This document shows, piece by piece, positions 1 to 8,268 of a DNA stretch of 64,000 nt (positions are counted from its first letter, which is position 1; every line of letters begins with the position of its first letter). The notes under the pieces were generated by a model, which was not told the DNA's origin, searched no databases, and saw nothing but the letters and a program-made list of their open reading frames with translations. Source of the DNA: Prauserella flavalba (GTDB lineage: Bacteria; Actinomycetota; Actinomycetes; Mycobacteriales; Pseudonocardiaceae); the NCBI RefSeq assembly GCF_003202235.1, contig NZ_MASU01000005.1:744001-808000 (forward strand), read 5' to 3'. Made by a program: the position numbers and the translations under genes.

Positions 1-48
1 GTGCAGGGTGAAGGACTTGCGCAGCCCTCGGATCGAGAGCACCGGCAT
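1..48 (-). CDS. phnL: PhnL, C-P lyase ABC-type ATPase (N-terminal fragment)
   Basis: Only the first 16 codons lie inside the window. They read MPVLSIRGLRKSFTLH, a typical start of an ABC ATPase nucleotide-binding domain, and the gene follows phnJK by 5 bases in the same direction. In known C-P lyase operons phnL follows phnK; PhnL is a non-transport ABC protein that associates with PhnK and the core complex during phosphonate breakdown. The assignment rests on this position and on the opening beta-strand sequence; the Walker motifs lie beyond the edge. Confidence 0.75.
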   Translation of the reverse strand, partial: MPVLSIRGLRKSFTLH

Positions 49-53
49 GGCGG

Positions 54-1871
54 TCACCTCCGTGCCGCGGCGACGAGCCGCTGGGTGTAGGGGTGGTGCG
101 GGTCGTGGAAGAGCTGGTCGGTGAGCCCGCGCTCGACGACGCGGCCGAGCTGCATCACCAGCGTGCGATCGGTGAGCGCCTCGATCACCGCGAAGTCGTG
201 GCTCACCACCACGGCGGCGATGTCGCGCTCGGCGAGCAGCCCGCGCAGCAGGTCGAGCACCCCGGCCGCGACCGAGGCGTCCAGTCCGGTCGTGGGCTCG
301 TCGAGCAGCAGCACCGGAGGTTCCGTGGCGAGTGCCTTGGCGATCTGCACGCGCTGGCGCATGCCGCCGGAGAAGGTCCGCACCGGATCGTCCATCCGGG
401 ACAGTGGCACCTCGACACGGTCGAGCAGCTCGGCCGCCCGCCTGCGGATGTCGTGGTAGCCGCGCCAACCCGCAGCCGTGAGCCGTTCGGCGATGTTGCC
501 GCCCGCGGTGACCCGCAGGTCGAGGCCCGCGGCGGAATTCTGGTGCACGACCGCCATCGAGTCGACGCGCAGCCGCCTGCGGGCGTCGCCGGGCAGCGTC
601 AGCAGGTCGGTGCGCCCCTCGTCGAGCGCGGCGAGCCGCACATGTCCCGCGGTGGCCTGCTCGTCGCCGATCACGCAGCCGAGCACGGTGGACTTGCCCG
701 AGCCGGACTCGCCGATCACGCCCAGCGCCTCGCCGGGCGCGACGTCGAAGGACACGTCCCACGCGGCGACGATCGCGCCGGTGGCGGGACTGATGGCGGT
801 GCCGTGGTCGGGTCCGGTGCCGGGCACCGCGTCCGCCGCGCCGGGGCCGAACACCTTGCCGAGCCCGTCGACGCGCAGCGCCCAGTCCTGCCCTTCCGGT
901 AGCGCCGGGCGGGGGCGCTCGGGACGTGCCGTGGTGGTGGCGGGAGCACGCAGGCGCGCGGCCGGGTCGGGCAGGAGGTGCAGGGGGGCACGCTCGTGGT
1001 GCGCCTGGATGTCGGCGTCGCCCTCGCGCACGCGCGCGCACCATTCGGTGTCGCTGCACGCGTACGCTCCCGTGGTGCCCGCCTCGACGAGGAAGACGTC
1101 GTCGCTGCCGCACAGCACGCACCGCGCACCCGGTGCGTACTCGACCTCGAACGGGACGTCGTCGAAGGTGAGCGGCCGGACGTCGGTGTGGGGCGGGATC
1201 GCGTAGATCCGCTTCTCGCGGCCCGCGCCGAAGAGGCTCAGGTGGTCGCTCTCGTGCAGGCGAGGCACGTCCCAGCGGGGGATCGGCGTCGTCGCCAGCA
1301 CGTAGCGGCCGCCGACGAGCACCGGGTAGCCCGTGGTCCTGGTGATCATGCCGTTGCGGACGAGGTCCTCGTAGAGGCTGACCCACATCGCCGAGTAGTC
1401 GCCCTCGGCGTGCATGCGGGCGCATTCGATCACCGACTTCTCCACGCCGCGCAGGGGTTCGGGCACGGGAACCTGCAGCACGAGCACCTGCCCGTCACGC
1501 AGCCGTTCCTCCGGAACGCGGTGGCGGGTCTGGACGATCGTGGCCTCCCGGGTGTCGGCGGTGTCGGCGCAGCCGGTGGTTCCGGCGATCATGCGGCGCA
1601 GGTTGGTGGCGTTCACCCCGGCGTCGTCGCCCTGGTCGATCACCTTCACGGTGTCGGCGGCGCCGATCACGCCGAGCGTCACCTGGAGACCGCCGGAGCC
1701 CCAGCCGCGGGCCACGGGCATTTCGCGCGAGCCGAACGGCACCTGGTAGCCGGGCACGCACACGGCGGTGAGCGTGGCGCGGCGGATCTCGCGCTTGGCG
1801 CCCTCGTCGAGGATGCCCGCGGGGAGCTCCGCCTCCCGCTCGGTGAGCAGTGTGTCCAGTGTGGACGTCAT
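54..1871 (-). CDS. phnJ-phnK: PhnJ-PhnK fusion: C-P lyase radical-SAM subunit joined to ABC ATPase
   Basis: One 605-residue frame with no stop between two proteins that are normally separate. Residues 1 to about 290 are PhnJ, the radical-SAM subunit that cleaves the carbon-phosphorus bond of ribose 1-phosphonate 5-phosphate; its cysteines are C251, C254, C272 and C278 (C-x2-C-x17-C-x5-C). A Pro/Ala/Arg-rich linker (about 290-325) leads into PhnK, with Walker A GESGSGKST near 385-393, signature FSGGMRQRVQIAKAL and Walker B VLLLDEPTTGLD. PhnK also carries an insertion of roughly 25 residues before its P-loop. ATG at 1871 is taken as start; the frame stays open further upstream through phnI/phnH, but that part is a shadow. 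It overlaps phnI by 4 bases. The fusion would tie one PhnK to every PhnJ. Confidence 0.93.
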   Translation of the reverse strand: MTSTLDTLLTEREAELPAGILDEGAKREIRRATLTAVCVPGYQVPFGSREMPVARGWGSGGLQVTLGVIGAADTVKVIDQGDDAGVNATNLRRMIAGTTGCADTADTREATIVQTRHRVPEERLRDGQVLVLQVPVPEPLRGVEKSVIECARMHAEGDYSAMWVSLYEDLVRNGMITRTTGYPVLVGGRYVLATTPIPRWDVPRLHESDHLSLFGAGREKRIYAIPPHTDVRPLTFDDVPFEVEYAPGARCVLCGSDDVFLVEAGTTGAYACSDTEWCARVREGDADIQAHHERAPLHLLPDPAARLRAPATTTARPERPRPALPEGQDWALRVDGLGKVFGPGAADAVPGTGPDHGTAISPATGAIVAAWDVSFDVAPGEALGVIGESGSGKSTVLGCVIGDEQATAGHVRLAALDEGRTDLLTLPGDARRRLRVDSMAVVHQNSAAGLDLRVTAGGNIAERLTAAGWRGYHDIRRRAAELLDRVEVPLSRMDDPVRTFSGGMRQRVQIAKALATEPPVLLLDEPTTGLDASVAAGVLDLLRGLLAERDIAAVVVSHDFAVIEALTDRTLVMQLGRVVERGLTDQLFHDPHHPYTQRLVAAARR

Positions 1872-2977
1872 CGGCACTCCTGTCCTGCCGGTTCGGCGAC
1901 GCGGGGGCCTTCGTCGGCCTCGCCCGCGGCGCGCATGGCCTGCTTGCGCTCGACCATCGAGCGAAACGTGACGTAGTGGGGGAGCTTGAGGTGCTCCAGG
2001 AAGCCGGCGGAGTCGAGGCCGTCGGTGGTGAGCAGCAGGAGTTGCTCCAGAGGGCCGGTGCGGCCGAAGCGCCGGTTGGCGACGTCGAGGTTGGCCATGG
2101 CGATGGCCTTGCGCTCGTTGTGGCCGAAGCACAGGCCATAGCCCACGTCGAAGCGGCTGCGGTCCTCGTCGGCGCCGTCGAGGTCCTCGATCGCCTCGGC
2201 CTCGGTGACGCGGAACTCGCCGACCCGCACCGGGTTGCCGGTGTGCGGGTGACGCACGCGCAGCGGGAGCCTGCCGTGGCGGACCTCGCCGAGCGTGACC
2301 TCGTGGATGTCGCCGTCGGGGCCGAGGATCGAGCGGTACCACAGCGCGACGAGGGCCCCGGTCTCCGCGCGGGCCATCGACGCGAGCGCGGCGGACCGCT
2401 CGGCGGGCGGCCGCGCGGGTTTGCGCGTGATGTCGAACGGCTCCGGGTCGTCGGCGCGCCGGTGGTCGACCACGAGGTCGAGCTTGCGGAGCAGGTCGAG
2501 GAACCGGCCCGGCCTGCGCTGGGTCTCGGTCCGGTCGGGCGGCGTCGCCGGTGTGCGGGACTGCCGTGGCGGGGGACCGGCGGGCTGTTCGAGCAGCCTG
2601 CCGGTGTAGTCGGTGGTGCGGCCGAGCAGCTGCGGGCCGTCGGGTTCCCGGAAGGCGGGCACGATGCGGCGCAGCACCACCATCTCGTCGGGGTCGACGG
2701 GCTCGCTCACGGCCAGCCTCGGCAGCGTGGACCGGTGTGCGCGCACCAGGTGTGCCGCCTCCAGCGGGTCGCCCTCGGCTTGCCGCAGCGCGGCCGCCGA
2801 CGTGTCCTCGTGGTACAGCCCGGCCTCGCCCAGCACGCGGTCGACGGCGAGCCGGAAGCGGGCGGTGATCTGCTCGGTCGGCGCCCACGGCGCGGGCGCG
2901 TGGTCGCGGGCGCGGCGGACGAGGTCCTCGGCGGCGAGGATCGCCTCGAGGCCGCCGCGTGCTCCGGAGTATCCCAT
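1868..2977 (-). CDS. phnI: PhnI, C-P lyase core subunit
   Basis: 369 residues, close to the usual PhnI length of about 355-370. PhnI joins PhnG, PhnH and PhnJ in the core complex; with PhnG, H and L it makes alpha-D-ribose 1-alkylphosphonate 5-triphosphate from ATP and the phosphonate. The N-terminus MGYSGARGGLEAILAAEDLV and the internal DVGYGLCFGHNERKAIAMA stretch are characteristic of the family. The start overlaps the phnH stop by one base (TGATG) and its own stop overlaps phnJK by 4 bases, so translation is probably coupled throughout. Confidence 0.95.
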   Translation of the reverse strand: MGYSGARGGLEAILAAEDLVRRARDHAPAPWAPTEQITARFRLAVDRVLGEAGLYHEDTSAAALRQAEGDPLEAAHLVRAHRSTLPRLAVSEPVDPDEMVVLRRIVPAFREPDGPQLLGRTTDYTGRLLEQPAGPPPRQSRTPATPPDRTETQRRPGRFLDLLRKLDLVVDHRRADDPEPFDITRKPARPPAERSAALASMARAETGALVALWYRSILGPDGDIHEVTLGEVRHGRLPLRVRHPHTGNPVRVGEFRVTEAEAIEDLDGADEDRSRFDVGYGLCFGHNERKAIAMANLDVANRRFGRTGPLEQLLLLTTDGLDSAGFLEHLKLPHYVTFRSMVERKQAMRAAGEADEGPRVAEPAGQECR

Positions 2978-3573
2978 CAGTCCTCCCTGCTGGTGACGAG
3001 TTCGAGGTGGGTGCTGCGGGGCAGGCCGAGCAGCCTGCCGTCGGGTGCGACGAGCAGCAGGTCGATCCCGGCGGGGAAGTCACCGGGTCCCCTGGCCGGG
3101 GCGAACCCCTCCGGCAGGCCGGCCGGCGCGATCACGACCTCGCCGGGCACGCCCGGCCCCGTGAGCCGCATCGCCTGCTCGCCACCGATCACGTCGGGCA
3201 CCGCGAGTGCCGCGAGCGCGGCGTCCTCGGGTGCGGCGGCGCTGCCCCGGTGCAGGGTGCGCAGCTCGGCGGCCGTGACGGGCCGCAGCGCCGCCACGAG
3301 GCGCGCGCGAGCGAGTGGGGCCGGCACCGCGTTGGTGGCCACGGCGGTGACATCGGCCCAGCGCGGATCGTCGGAGAGGACGTGCACGCCCGTGCCGAGA
3401 TCGGCCAGCGCGAGCACGGGCAGCAGTGCGGCCGGGACCTTTTCCAGGGGCTCCTGGGGCAGCCGCGTCACGCGGCCGGGGCACGCGATGGCGTCGAGCA
3501 TCGCGCGGAAGGTGCGCTGCGCCTGGTCGGGGCGCAGGGTCGCCGACCGGATCAGCTCGGCCGTCTGGTTCAT
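2977..3573 (-). CDS. phnH: PhnH, C-P lyase core subunit
   Basis: 198 residues beginning MNQTAELIRSATLRPDQAQR. PhnH is a core component of the C-P lyase complex and resembles PLP-dependent transferases in fold without binding PLP. The family features seen are the N-terminal QRTFRAMLDAIACPGR segment and the C-terminal PAGIDLLLVAPDGRLLGLPR segment. The ATG at 3573 was chosen because it starts the conserved domain and overlaps the phnG stop by 4 bases; the longer open frame upstream reads phnG out of frame. Confidence 0.95.
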   Translation of the reverse strand: MNQTAELIRSATLRPDQAQRTFRAMLDAIACPGRVTRLPQEPLEKVPAALLPVLALADLGTGVHVLSDDPRWADVTAVATNAVPAPLARARLVAALRPVTAAELRTLHRGSAAAPEDAALAALAVPDVIGGEQAMRLTGPGVPGEVVIAPAGLPEGFAPARGPGDFPAGIDLLLVAPDGRLLGLPRSTHLELVTSRED

Positions 3574-4001
3574 GTCAGCTCCTCGAACTCGACGACGGTC
3601 GGGGCGAGCTCCGCCCACTCGGCGGCTTCGCGCTCCTGCCGCCTGCGGGCCACGCGGGCGCACAGCTCGGCGACGTCGGCCGCGTGCGGCCGAGCCGCCT
3701 CGGCCTCGGCGTCGAGCACCGCGGCGGCGAGGGCGGCGGCCCGGTCGTCGCCGAGCCGCATGGCCCACCCGCGGTGGCCCGCGAGCTCGACCTCGGCTCG
3801 GCACGTGAGCACGTCGCCGAGCAGGAACCGTTCCGCCGCAACGGGTTCGCGCACCTGCGCCGTCACGAAGCCGACCTCGGGGCCGACGAGCACGCGCACG
3901 TCGGCGCCGTCGGCGAGGCACTGTTCGGCCAGCGCCCTCAGCTCGTCCGGTTCCGCCTCGGCCAGCAGGCCGCAGCGTTCCTCGCGGCTCACGTCTGTCA
4001 C
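3570..4001 (-). CDS. phnG: PhnG, C-P lyase core subunit
   Basis: 143 residues, the normal PhnG size. PhnG works with PhnH, PhnI and PhnL in the first committed step of phosphonate catabolism. The start is GTG at 4001, preceded by GGAGGAACAGCG on the coding strand, a strong ribosome site; this GTG also forms a GTGA overlap with the phnF stop. Recognisable PhnG segments include ERFLLGDVLTCRAEVEL and RGWAMRLGDDRAAALAAAVL. Order phnF-G-H-I-J-K-L matches canonical operons. Confidence 0.94.
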   Translation of the reverse strand: MTDVSREERCGLLAEAEPDELRALAEQCLADGADVRVLVGPEVGFVTAQVREPVAAERFLLGDVLTCRAEVELAGHRGWAMRLGDDRAAALAAAVLDAEAEAARPHAADVAELCARVARRRQEREAAEWAELAPTVVEFEELT

Positions 4002-4744
4002 CGCTGTTCCTCCTCGGGTTGATCGGGATGCAAGGTCTCCTGGAGCTCGACGACCATGCGGACGGCGTCGGCGCGCGTCCACGCGGTGCTGCAGGTCAGG
4101 CCGGCGCCGGTCTCGGCGTCGCAGCTGAGGCTCTCCACCTGCCACGTCGGTGCGCTCGCCTCGATGCGAAGGTTGCGCACCACCTCCGGCGGCGGCACGT
4201 CGAGGCTCGCGCGGCACCAGGCGCGCACGGGCTTCACCCGGCCCATCTGCCGCAGCACGAGATCGAGCGAGTCCGCGGCGTGCAGCGCCAACTCCAGCTC
4301 CGGCACCACGTCGACGGGGATCCACTCCTGGATCCAGGTCGCCAGCAGGTCGTCGATGTAGAACTCGCGTGCGACGCGGTGGGCGAGGGTGCCGGGTTTG
4401 CGGCGCAGCTGTGCCGCGAACCCCGCCGACAGCGGCAGCCGGTCGACGTCCTTGATGACCGAGCGCGGCACCGCGCCCGCCGCCTGCACCGTCGCGCTCC
4501 ACGAGGGTGGCCTGCTGTGCGAGATCACGTAGTCGATGCGCCGGTTGACGAACGTGCCCGCCCCCTGCACGCGGCGCACCAGCAGCCGCCGCTCCAGCTC
4601 CTGTAGTGCCGAACGGGCTGCCGCCCTGCCGACCCCGAACCGCTGCGCCAGCTCGGGTTCACTGGCCACCCGCGTGCCCGCGGGGCGGCCGGCCAGCTCG
4701 GCGGCGAGCCGTTCGGCGATCTCCAGGTATCTCGTCGAGCTCAT
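3998..4744 (-). CDS. phnF: PhnF, GntR/HutC-family repressor of the phn operon
   Basis: 248 residues from ATG 4744 (MSSTRYLEIAERLAAEL). An N-terminal winged helix-turn-helix (about 1-70, with SEPELAQRFGVGRAAARSAL) is followed by a UTRA ligand domain (about 85-240), the HutC/PhnF architecture. In mycobacteria PhnF represses phosphonate or phosphate uptake genes. Here it sits between the transporter genes and phnG and is co-directional with both. A 12-bp perfect palindrome lies 24 bases upstream of the start and suggests autoregulation of phnF and the whole phnG-L unit. A longer in-frame start at 4819 exists but would cover the promoter and the palindrome. Confidence 0.9.
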   Translation of the reverse strand: MSSTRYLEIAERLAAELAGRPAGTRVASEPELAQRFGVGRAAARSALQELERRLLVRRVQGAGTFVNRRIDYVISHSRPPSWSATVQAAGAVPRSVIKDVDRLPLSAGFAAQLRRKPGTLAHRVAREFYIDDLLATWIQEWIPVDVVPELELALHAADSLDLVLRQMGRVKPVRAWCRASLDVPPPEVVRNLRIEASAPTWQVESLSCDAETGAGLTCSTAWTRADAVRMVVELQETLHPDQPEEEQR

Positions 4745-4767
4745 GTCCACGAGCTTGCGCCGCGGGC

Positions 4768-4779
4768 TTGTCCGGACAA
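4768..4779. promoter_or_regulatory. Candidate PhnF operator (TTGTCCGGACAA)
   Basis: Perfect 12-bp palindrome in the 94-base gap between phnE and phnF, 24 bases upstream of the chosen phnF start. GntR/HutC proteins bind short palindromes near their own start. The site differs in sequence from the mycobacterial PhnF site, so the assignment is by position and symmetry. Confidence 0.55.
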
Positions 4780-4838
4780 CTTCGTCGCAGCCAACGCGAC
4801 CGGCCCCGCAGGTGAACATCCGGCACGGTTGTTCTGAA

Positions 4839-6452
4839 CTAGCTCGCCACCCTGCGCAGCCACACCGCGATCAGCTCTACCACCATCGCCAGCGCGAACA
4901 CGAGCAGCAGCACCGTGGTGACCACGCCGAACTCCAGCACCCTGGAGGCGTTCTGCAGGTAGAAACCGATGCCTCCGGCGCCGACGATGCCGAGGAGCGT
5001 CGCGGAGCGGATGTTGACGTCGAGCTGGTACAGGACGTGCCCGACGAACGCGGGCGCGGCCTGCGGCACCGTGGCCGAGGCGAACACCTGCCAGCGCGTC
5101 GCCCCGGTGGCGCGGACGGCGTTCTCCACGCGCTCGTCGACCTCCTCCAGCGAGTCGGCGACGAGCTTGCCGAGCAGGCCGACCGCGCCGACCGCCAGCG
5201 CGAGCGTGCCCGCGACCTCACCGAGGCCGGTGAGCACCACGAACACCACCGCGAGCACGAGCTCGGGGATGCCCCTGATGAGCACGATCAGCCCGCGGAA
5301 CGCCGCGCCCACCCTCGGCGACGGCGCCACGTTGCGCGCCGCGAGCGTCCCGATGGGCAGCGCGAGCACGGCACCGAGCAGCGTCGCCGCGAGTGCGATC
5401 TTCACCGTCACCCACAGCGCCGCGAGCAGGTCGGGCAGGATCCCGCCGGTCTCGGGCGGCCAGAACAGCCCGAGCGTGGTGCCCAGCGTGCCGAGCCCGT
5501 CGACGAAGCCTGCGGGGGAGAGCTCCGCACCCCACAGCGACGCCAGCACGACGAGTGCGGTGACCAGGCCGTAGACGGTGCGGCGGAGCCTGCTCGCCGT
5601 CCACGGTGGACTGACGCGGCCCGGTGCCGGCCGGACCCTGCTCGTCGGCGGCCTGGTGAGCCCGCGCCGGATCGCGCCCGACAGCAGCTCCGCCAGTACG
5701 CACAGCACGAGCACCACGAAGGCGAGCGCCATGCCGCGCTGGTAGTCCAGCTCCCGGAACGCCGAGGCGATCGCGAACCCGAGGCCGTCGACGCCGACGA
5801 AGCCGAGCAGTACGGACACCCGCAGGTTGATGTCGAACCGGTGCAGCGCGGTCGAGACGAACGCGGGAAGCACCTGCGGCAGCACCCCGCTCGCGAGCTC
5901 CTGCAGGCGGCCCGCGCCGCCCGCGCGCACGGCGGTGCGCGGTCCCTCGTCGATCTGCTCCACGGCGTCGGCGTAGAGCTTGCCGACCATGCCCACCGAG
6001 TGCAGGCCCATCGCCAGCACCCCGGCCATCGAGCCGAGCCCGAACACGCGAATGAACACGATGGCCAGCACCACGTCGGGCACAGCCCTCGCGAGCACGA
6101 TCGCCGCGCGTGCGCCGAGCCGGGCCACGCGGTTCGGCGTGGTGTTGCCCGCCGCGAGCACGGCCGCCGGGACGCTGAGCAGCACCGAGAGCAGCGTCGC
6201 CGACACCACGATCGCCAGCGTCGTCCCGCACAGCCGGAGCAGTTCGGCCACCGGTGGGAAGTCCAGCGGGAACATCCGCTGCGCGAAGTCGGCGGCGTTG
6301 CCGACGCTGTCGACGAGCGTGGCGACGTTGATGCCGAGGTCGGCCGCCGCCCACACCCCGGCGCCGAGGATGGCGAGCACCACGGCCGTGGCCGCCACCC
6401 CCGGCCCGGACGGAGCGGGCAGCGTCCGGCGTTCGGCCACCGCGCGGCTCAT
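4839..6452 (-). CDS. phnE: PhnE, phosphonate ABC transporter permease, two fused domains
   Basis: 537 residues, twice the usual PhnE length of about 260. Two homologous membrane permease domains (about 1-265 and 275-537) each carry an EAA-type cytoplasmic loop, AVRAGGAGRLQELASGVLPQ and AVRATGATRWQVFASATVPQ, followed by similar helices ending LGFVGVDGLGF and LGIVGAGGIGF. It is thus a tandem PhnE1-PhnE2 that supplies the whole channel in one chain. ATG 6452 overlaps the phnC stop by 4 bases. With PhnC and PhnD it forms the high-affinity phosphonate importer. Confidence 0.95.
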   Translation of the reverse strand: MSRAVAERRTLPAPSGPGVAATAVVLAILGAGVWAAADLGINVATLVDSVGNAADFAQRMFPLDFPPVAELLRLCGTTLAIVVSATLLSVLLSVPAAVLAAGNTTPNRVARLGARAAIVLARAVPDVVLAIVFIRVFGLGSMAGVLAMGLHSVGMVGKLYADAVEQIDEGPRTAVRAGGAGRLQELASGVLPQVLPAFVSTALHRFDINLRVSVLLGFVGVDGLGFAIASAFRELDYQRGMALAFVVLVLCVLAELLSGAIRRGLTRPPTSRVRPAPGRVSPPWTASRLRRTVYGLVTALVVLASLWGAELSPAGFVDGLGTLGTTLGLFWPPETGGILPDLLAALWVTVKIALAATLLGAVLALPIGTLAARNVAPSPRVGAAFRGLIVLIRGIPELVLAVVFVVLTGLGEVAGTLALAVGAVGLLGKLVADSLEEVDERVENAVRATGATRWQVFASATVPQAAPAFVGHVLYQLDVNIRSATLLGIVGAGGIGFYLQNASRVLEFGVVTTVLLLVFALAMVVELIAVWLRRVAS

Positions 6453-7216
6453 GCGACGGCGGCCGGCACGCTCGCGACGGCCGAGTACACCGCCATCGCC
6501 TCGTCCCGGCCGAGCCCAGCGGCCTGCCGGTCGAGCACGACGCGGCCCGAACGCAGTCCGATCACCCGGTCGCCCCAGCTCAGCGCGAGGTCGACCTGGT
6601 GGAGGCTGCACAGCACGGTGAGGTTCCGCTCGGCGCTGATCTCACGCAGCAACCGCATGACCTGGCCAGCCGACTCGGGATCGAGCGAGGCCACCGGCTC
6701 GTCGGCGAGCAGGATCTCCGGCCGCTGCAGCAGGGCTCGCGCGATGGCGACCCGCTGCTGCTGCCCGCCCGAGAGTGTGTCGGCGCGCTGGAACGCCTGC
6801 TCGGTGAGCCCCACGCGATCGAGGTGCCGTAGCGCCTCCTGCCGCACGCGCTTCGGGTAGGTGAACAGCCCGAGGCGCGGGCCGCGCAACCCGCCCAGTG
6901 CGCCGGTGCAGACGTTCTCCAGCACCGTGAGCCCGCCGACCAGGTGGAACTGCTGGAACACGAAACCGACGCGGCGCCGCAGTGCCCGCAGCCGCGTCCC
7001 GCTCGCCGTCGCGAGGTCGGTGCCCAGCACGCTGACCGATCCCGTGCTCGCGCGCTGGAGTCCGTCGACGTGGCGCAGCAGCGTCGACTTGCCCGAACCG
7101 GACAGGCCGAGCAGCACAGCGATCTGACCCTCGGGCACGCTGAGCGACACCTCGTCGAGCGCGACGGTGGCGCCGAACCGCTTGCTGACCCGGTGGAACG
7201 TCACGACGTCGTGCAC
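6449..7216 (-). CDS. phnC: PhnC, phosphonate ABC transporter ATPase
   Basis: 255 residues from GTG 7216 (VHDVVTFHRVSKRFG); a GAAGGA ribosome site lies six bases before it, inside the end of phnD. A second GTG at 7204 forms a GTGA overlap with the phnD stop and cannot be excluded. Walker A GLSGSGKST, Q-loop VFQQF, signature LSGGQQQRVAIARAL and Walker B ILLADEPVASLDP are all intact. It energises phosphonate import with PhnE and PhnD. Confidence 0.95.
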   Translation of the reverse strand: MHDVVTFHRVSKRFGATVALDEVSLSVPEGQIAVLLGLSGSGKSTLLRHVDGLQRASTGSVSVLGTDLATASGTRLRALRRRVGFVFQQFHLVGGLTVLENVCTGALGGLRGPRLGLFTYPKRVRQEALRHLDRVGLTEQAFQRADTLSGGQQQRVAIARALLQRPEILLADEPVASLDPESAGQVMRLLREISAERNLTVLCSLHQVDLALSWGDRVIGLRSGRVVLDRQAAGLGRDEAMAVYSAVASVPAAVA

Positions 7217-8133
7217 TGCTCGTCCTTCGTGATGTCGCAGACGCGGCGCACGCCGTCGAAGAAGCCGTCGTCGACCTTCGCGAAGCCCCACACGTCGTCA
7301 CCGACGACGCAGTCCTCGCCGCAGAAACCGTTGGAGCGCAGGTAGTCGACGTTCGCCTTCTCCTGGATCGCCCTGGCGATCTTGCCGCGCAGCGCCGGGT
7401 CGAGCTCGTCGCTCACCGCGATCGGCGGGCCCGCGATGACCTCGGACCTCCAGACCGTGCGGACGTCACCCTGCTTCAACTGTCCCTTCTGGATCAGCTG
7501 CGTGTCGACCATGCTGTCCATGGCGAACCCGACCTCACACTGTCCACTCGCGACGGCGAGTACAGACGCGTCGTGCCCGCCCGCCATGACCGGTGTGATG
7601 CCGGACTCGGGGTCGATGCCCTCGTTGATCAGCCCGGCCGTGGGGTAGAGGTAGCCGGAGGTGGAACCGGGGTCGACGAAGCACGTCTTCTTGCCCTGGA
7701 ACCCGGCGAGGTCGCGCACCGGCGAGGCGGCGTTCACGATGCCGTAGGACTGGTAGCCCGGCTCGCCACCCTTCTCCTCGACCTGGGAGGCGACGGCCGT
7801 GGTCTCGACGCCGCTGTTGCGGGCGAGCACGTAGGAGAACGCGCCGTACTGGGCGATGTCGATCTTGCCGGCCCGCTGGCCCTCGATGATCGCCGCGTAG
7901 TCGGTGGCCTGCTGGAACTCGATCTGCTTGCCGGTCTCCTGCTCCAGCATGTCGATCACCGGCTGGAACGCCTCCTGCAGGCTCGTCGACTCCTCGGAGG
8001 GGATGGAGGCGAAGACGAGGGTGTCGGCATCACCGGAGCCGCCGTCGTCGTTGGCCGCGCTCTGGCCGCAGCCGGCGAGAGCGAGCGTGGCGACCGCGAT
8101 CAGGCCGAGGCCGCGCCGGGGAGTCGGGGACAT
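7201..8133 (-). CDS. phnD: PhnD, phosphonate-binding lipoprotein
   Basis: 310 residues. A lipoprotein signal peptide (about 1-22, lipobox LAGC) anchors the mature protein outside the membrane. The body is a type 2 periplasmic binding protein of the phosphate/phosphite/phosphonate family, with QYGAFSYVLA, FVDPGSTSGYLYPTAGLI and VMAGGHDASVLAVASGQCEVGFA typical of the phosphonate-contacting loops. It is the first gene of the import operon; 135 bases separate it from phoD upstream. A GGAGGTGCC ribosome site is present before ATG 8133 when read on the coding strand as AGGCACCTCC-ATG, so the Shine-Dalgarno is weak. Confidence 0.94.
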   Translation of the reverse strand: MSPTPRRGLGLIAVATLALAGCGQSAANDDGGSGDADTLVFASIPSEESTSLQEAFQPVIDMLEQETGKQIEFQQATDYAAIIEGQRAGKIDIAQYGAFSYVLARNSGVETTAVASQVEEKGGEPGYQSYGIVNAASPVRDLAGFQGKKTCFVDPGSTSGYLYPTAGLINEGIDPESGITPVMAGGHDASVLAVASGQCEVGFAMDSMVDTQLIQKGQLKQGDVRTVWRSEVIAGPPIAVSDELDPALRGKIARAIQEKANVDYLRSNGFCGEDCVVGDDVWGFAKVDDGFFDGVRRVCDITKDEQCTTS

Positions 8134-8268
8134 GGAGGTGCCTTTCGTTCTGGGGTGGTGGCACCTGAGAGGTTGCGTGCGGGGGATGCCCGCCACGCGG
8201 CCTCCGGGTTACCGGGAACCGAACGCGGCGGGTCGCCTCTGTTCACCCGACCGGACGACCGCGACGGG

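Noticed and set aside
1872-3083. Upstream extension of the phnJK frame to give a 1009-residue protein
   Set aside because: The added part is a low-complexity Arg/Pro shadow of phnI and phnH in another frame; ATG 1871 begins recognisable PhnJ.
4536-6860. 774-codon open frame on the plus strand
   Set aside because: Antisense shadow of phnE and phnC; runs through the phnF operator and has no recognisable domain.
8134-8268. PhoP box upstream of phnD
   Set aside because: Only one GTTCACC half-site (8241-8247); no second half at 11-base spacing on either strand.
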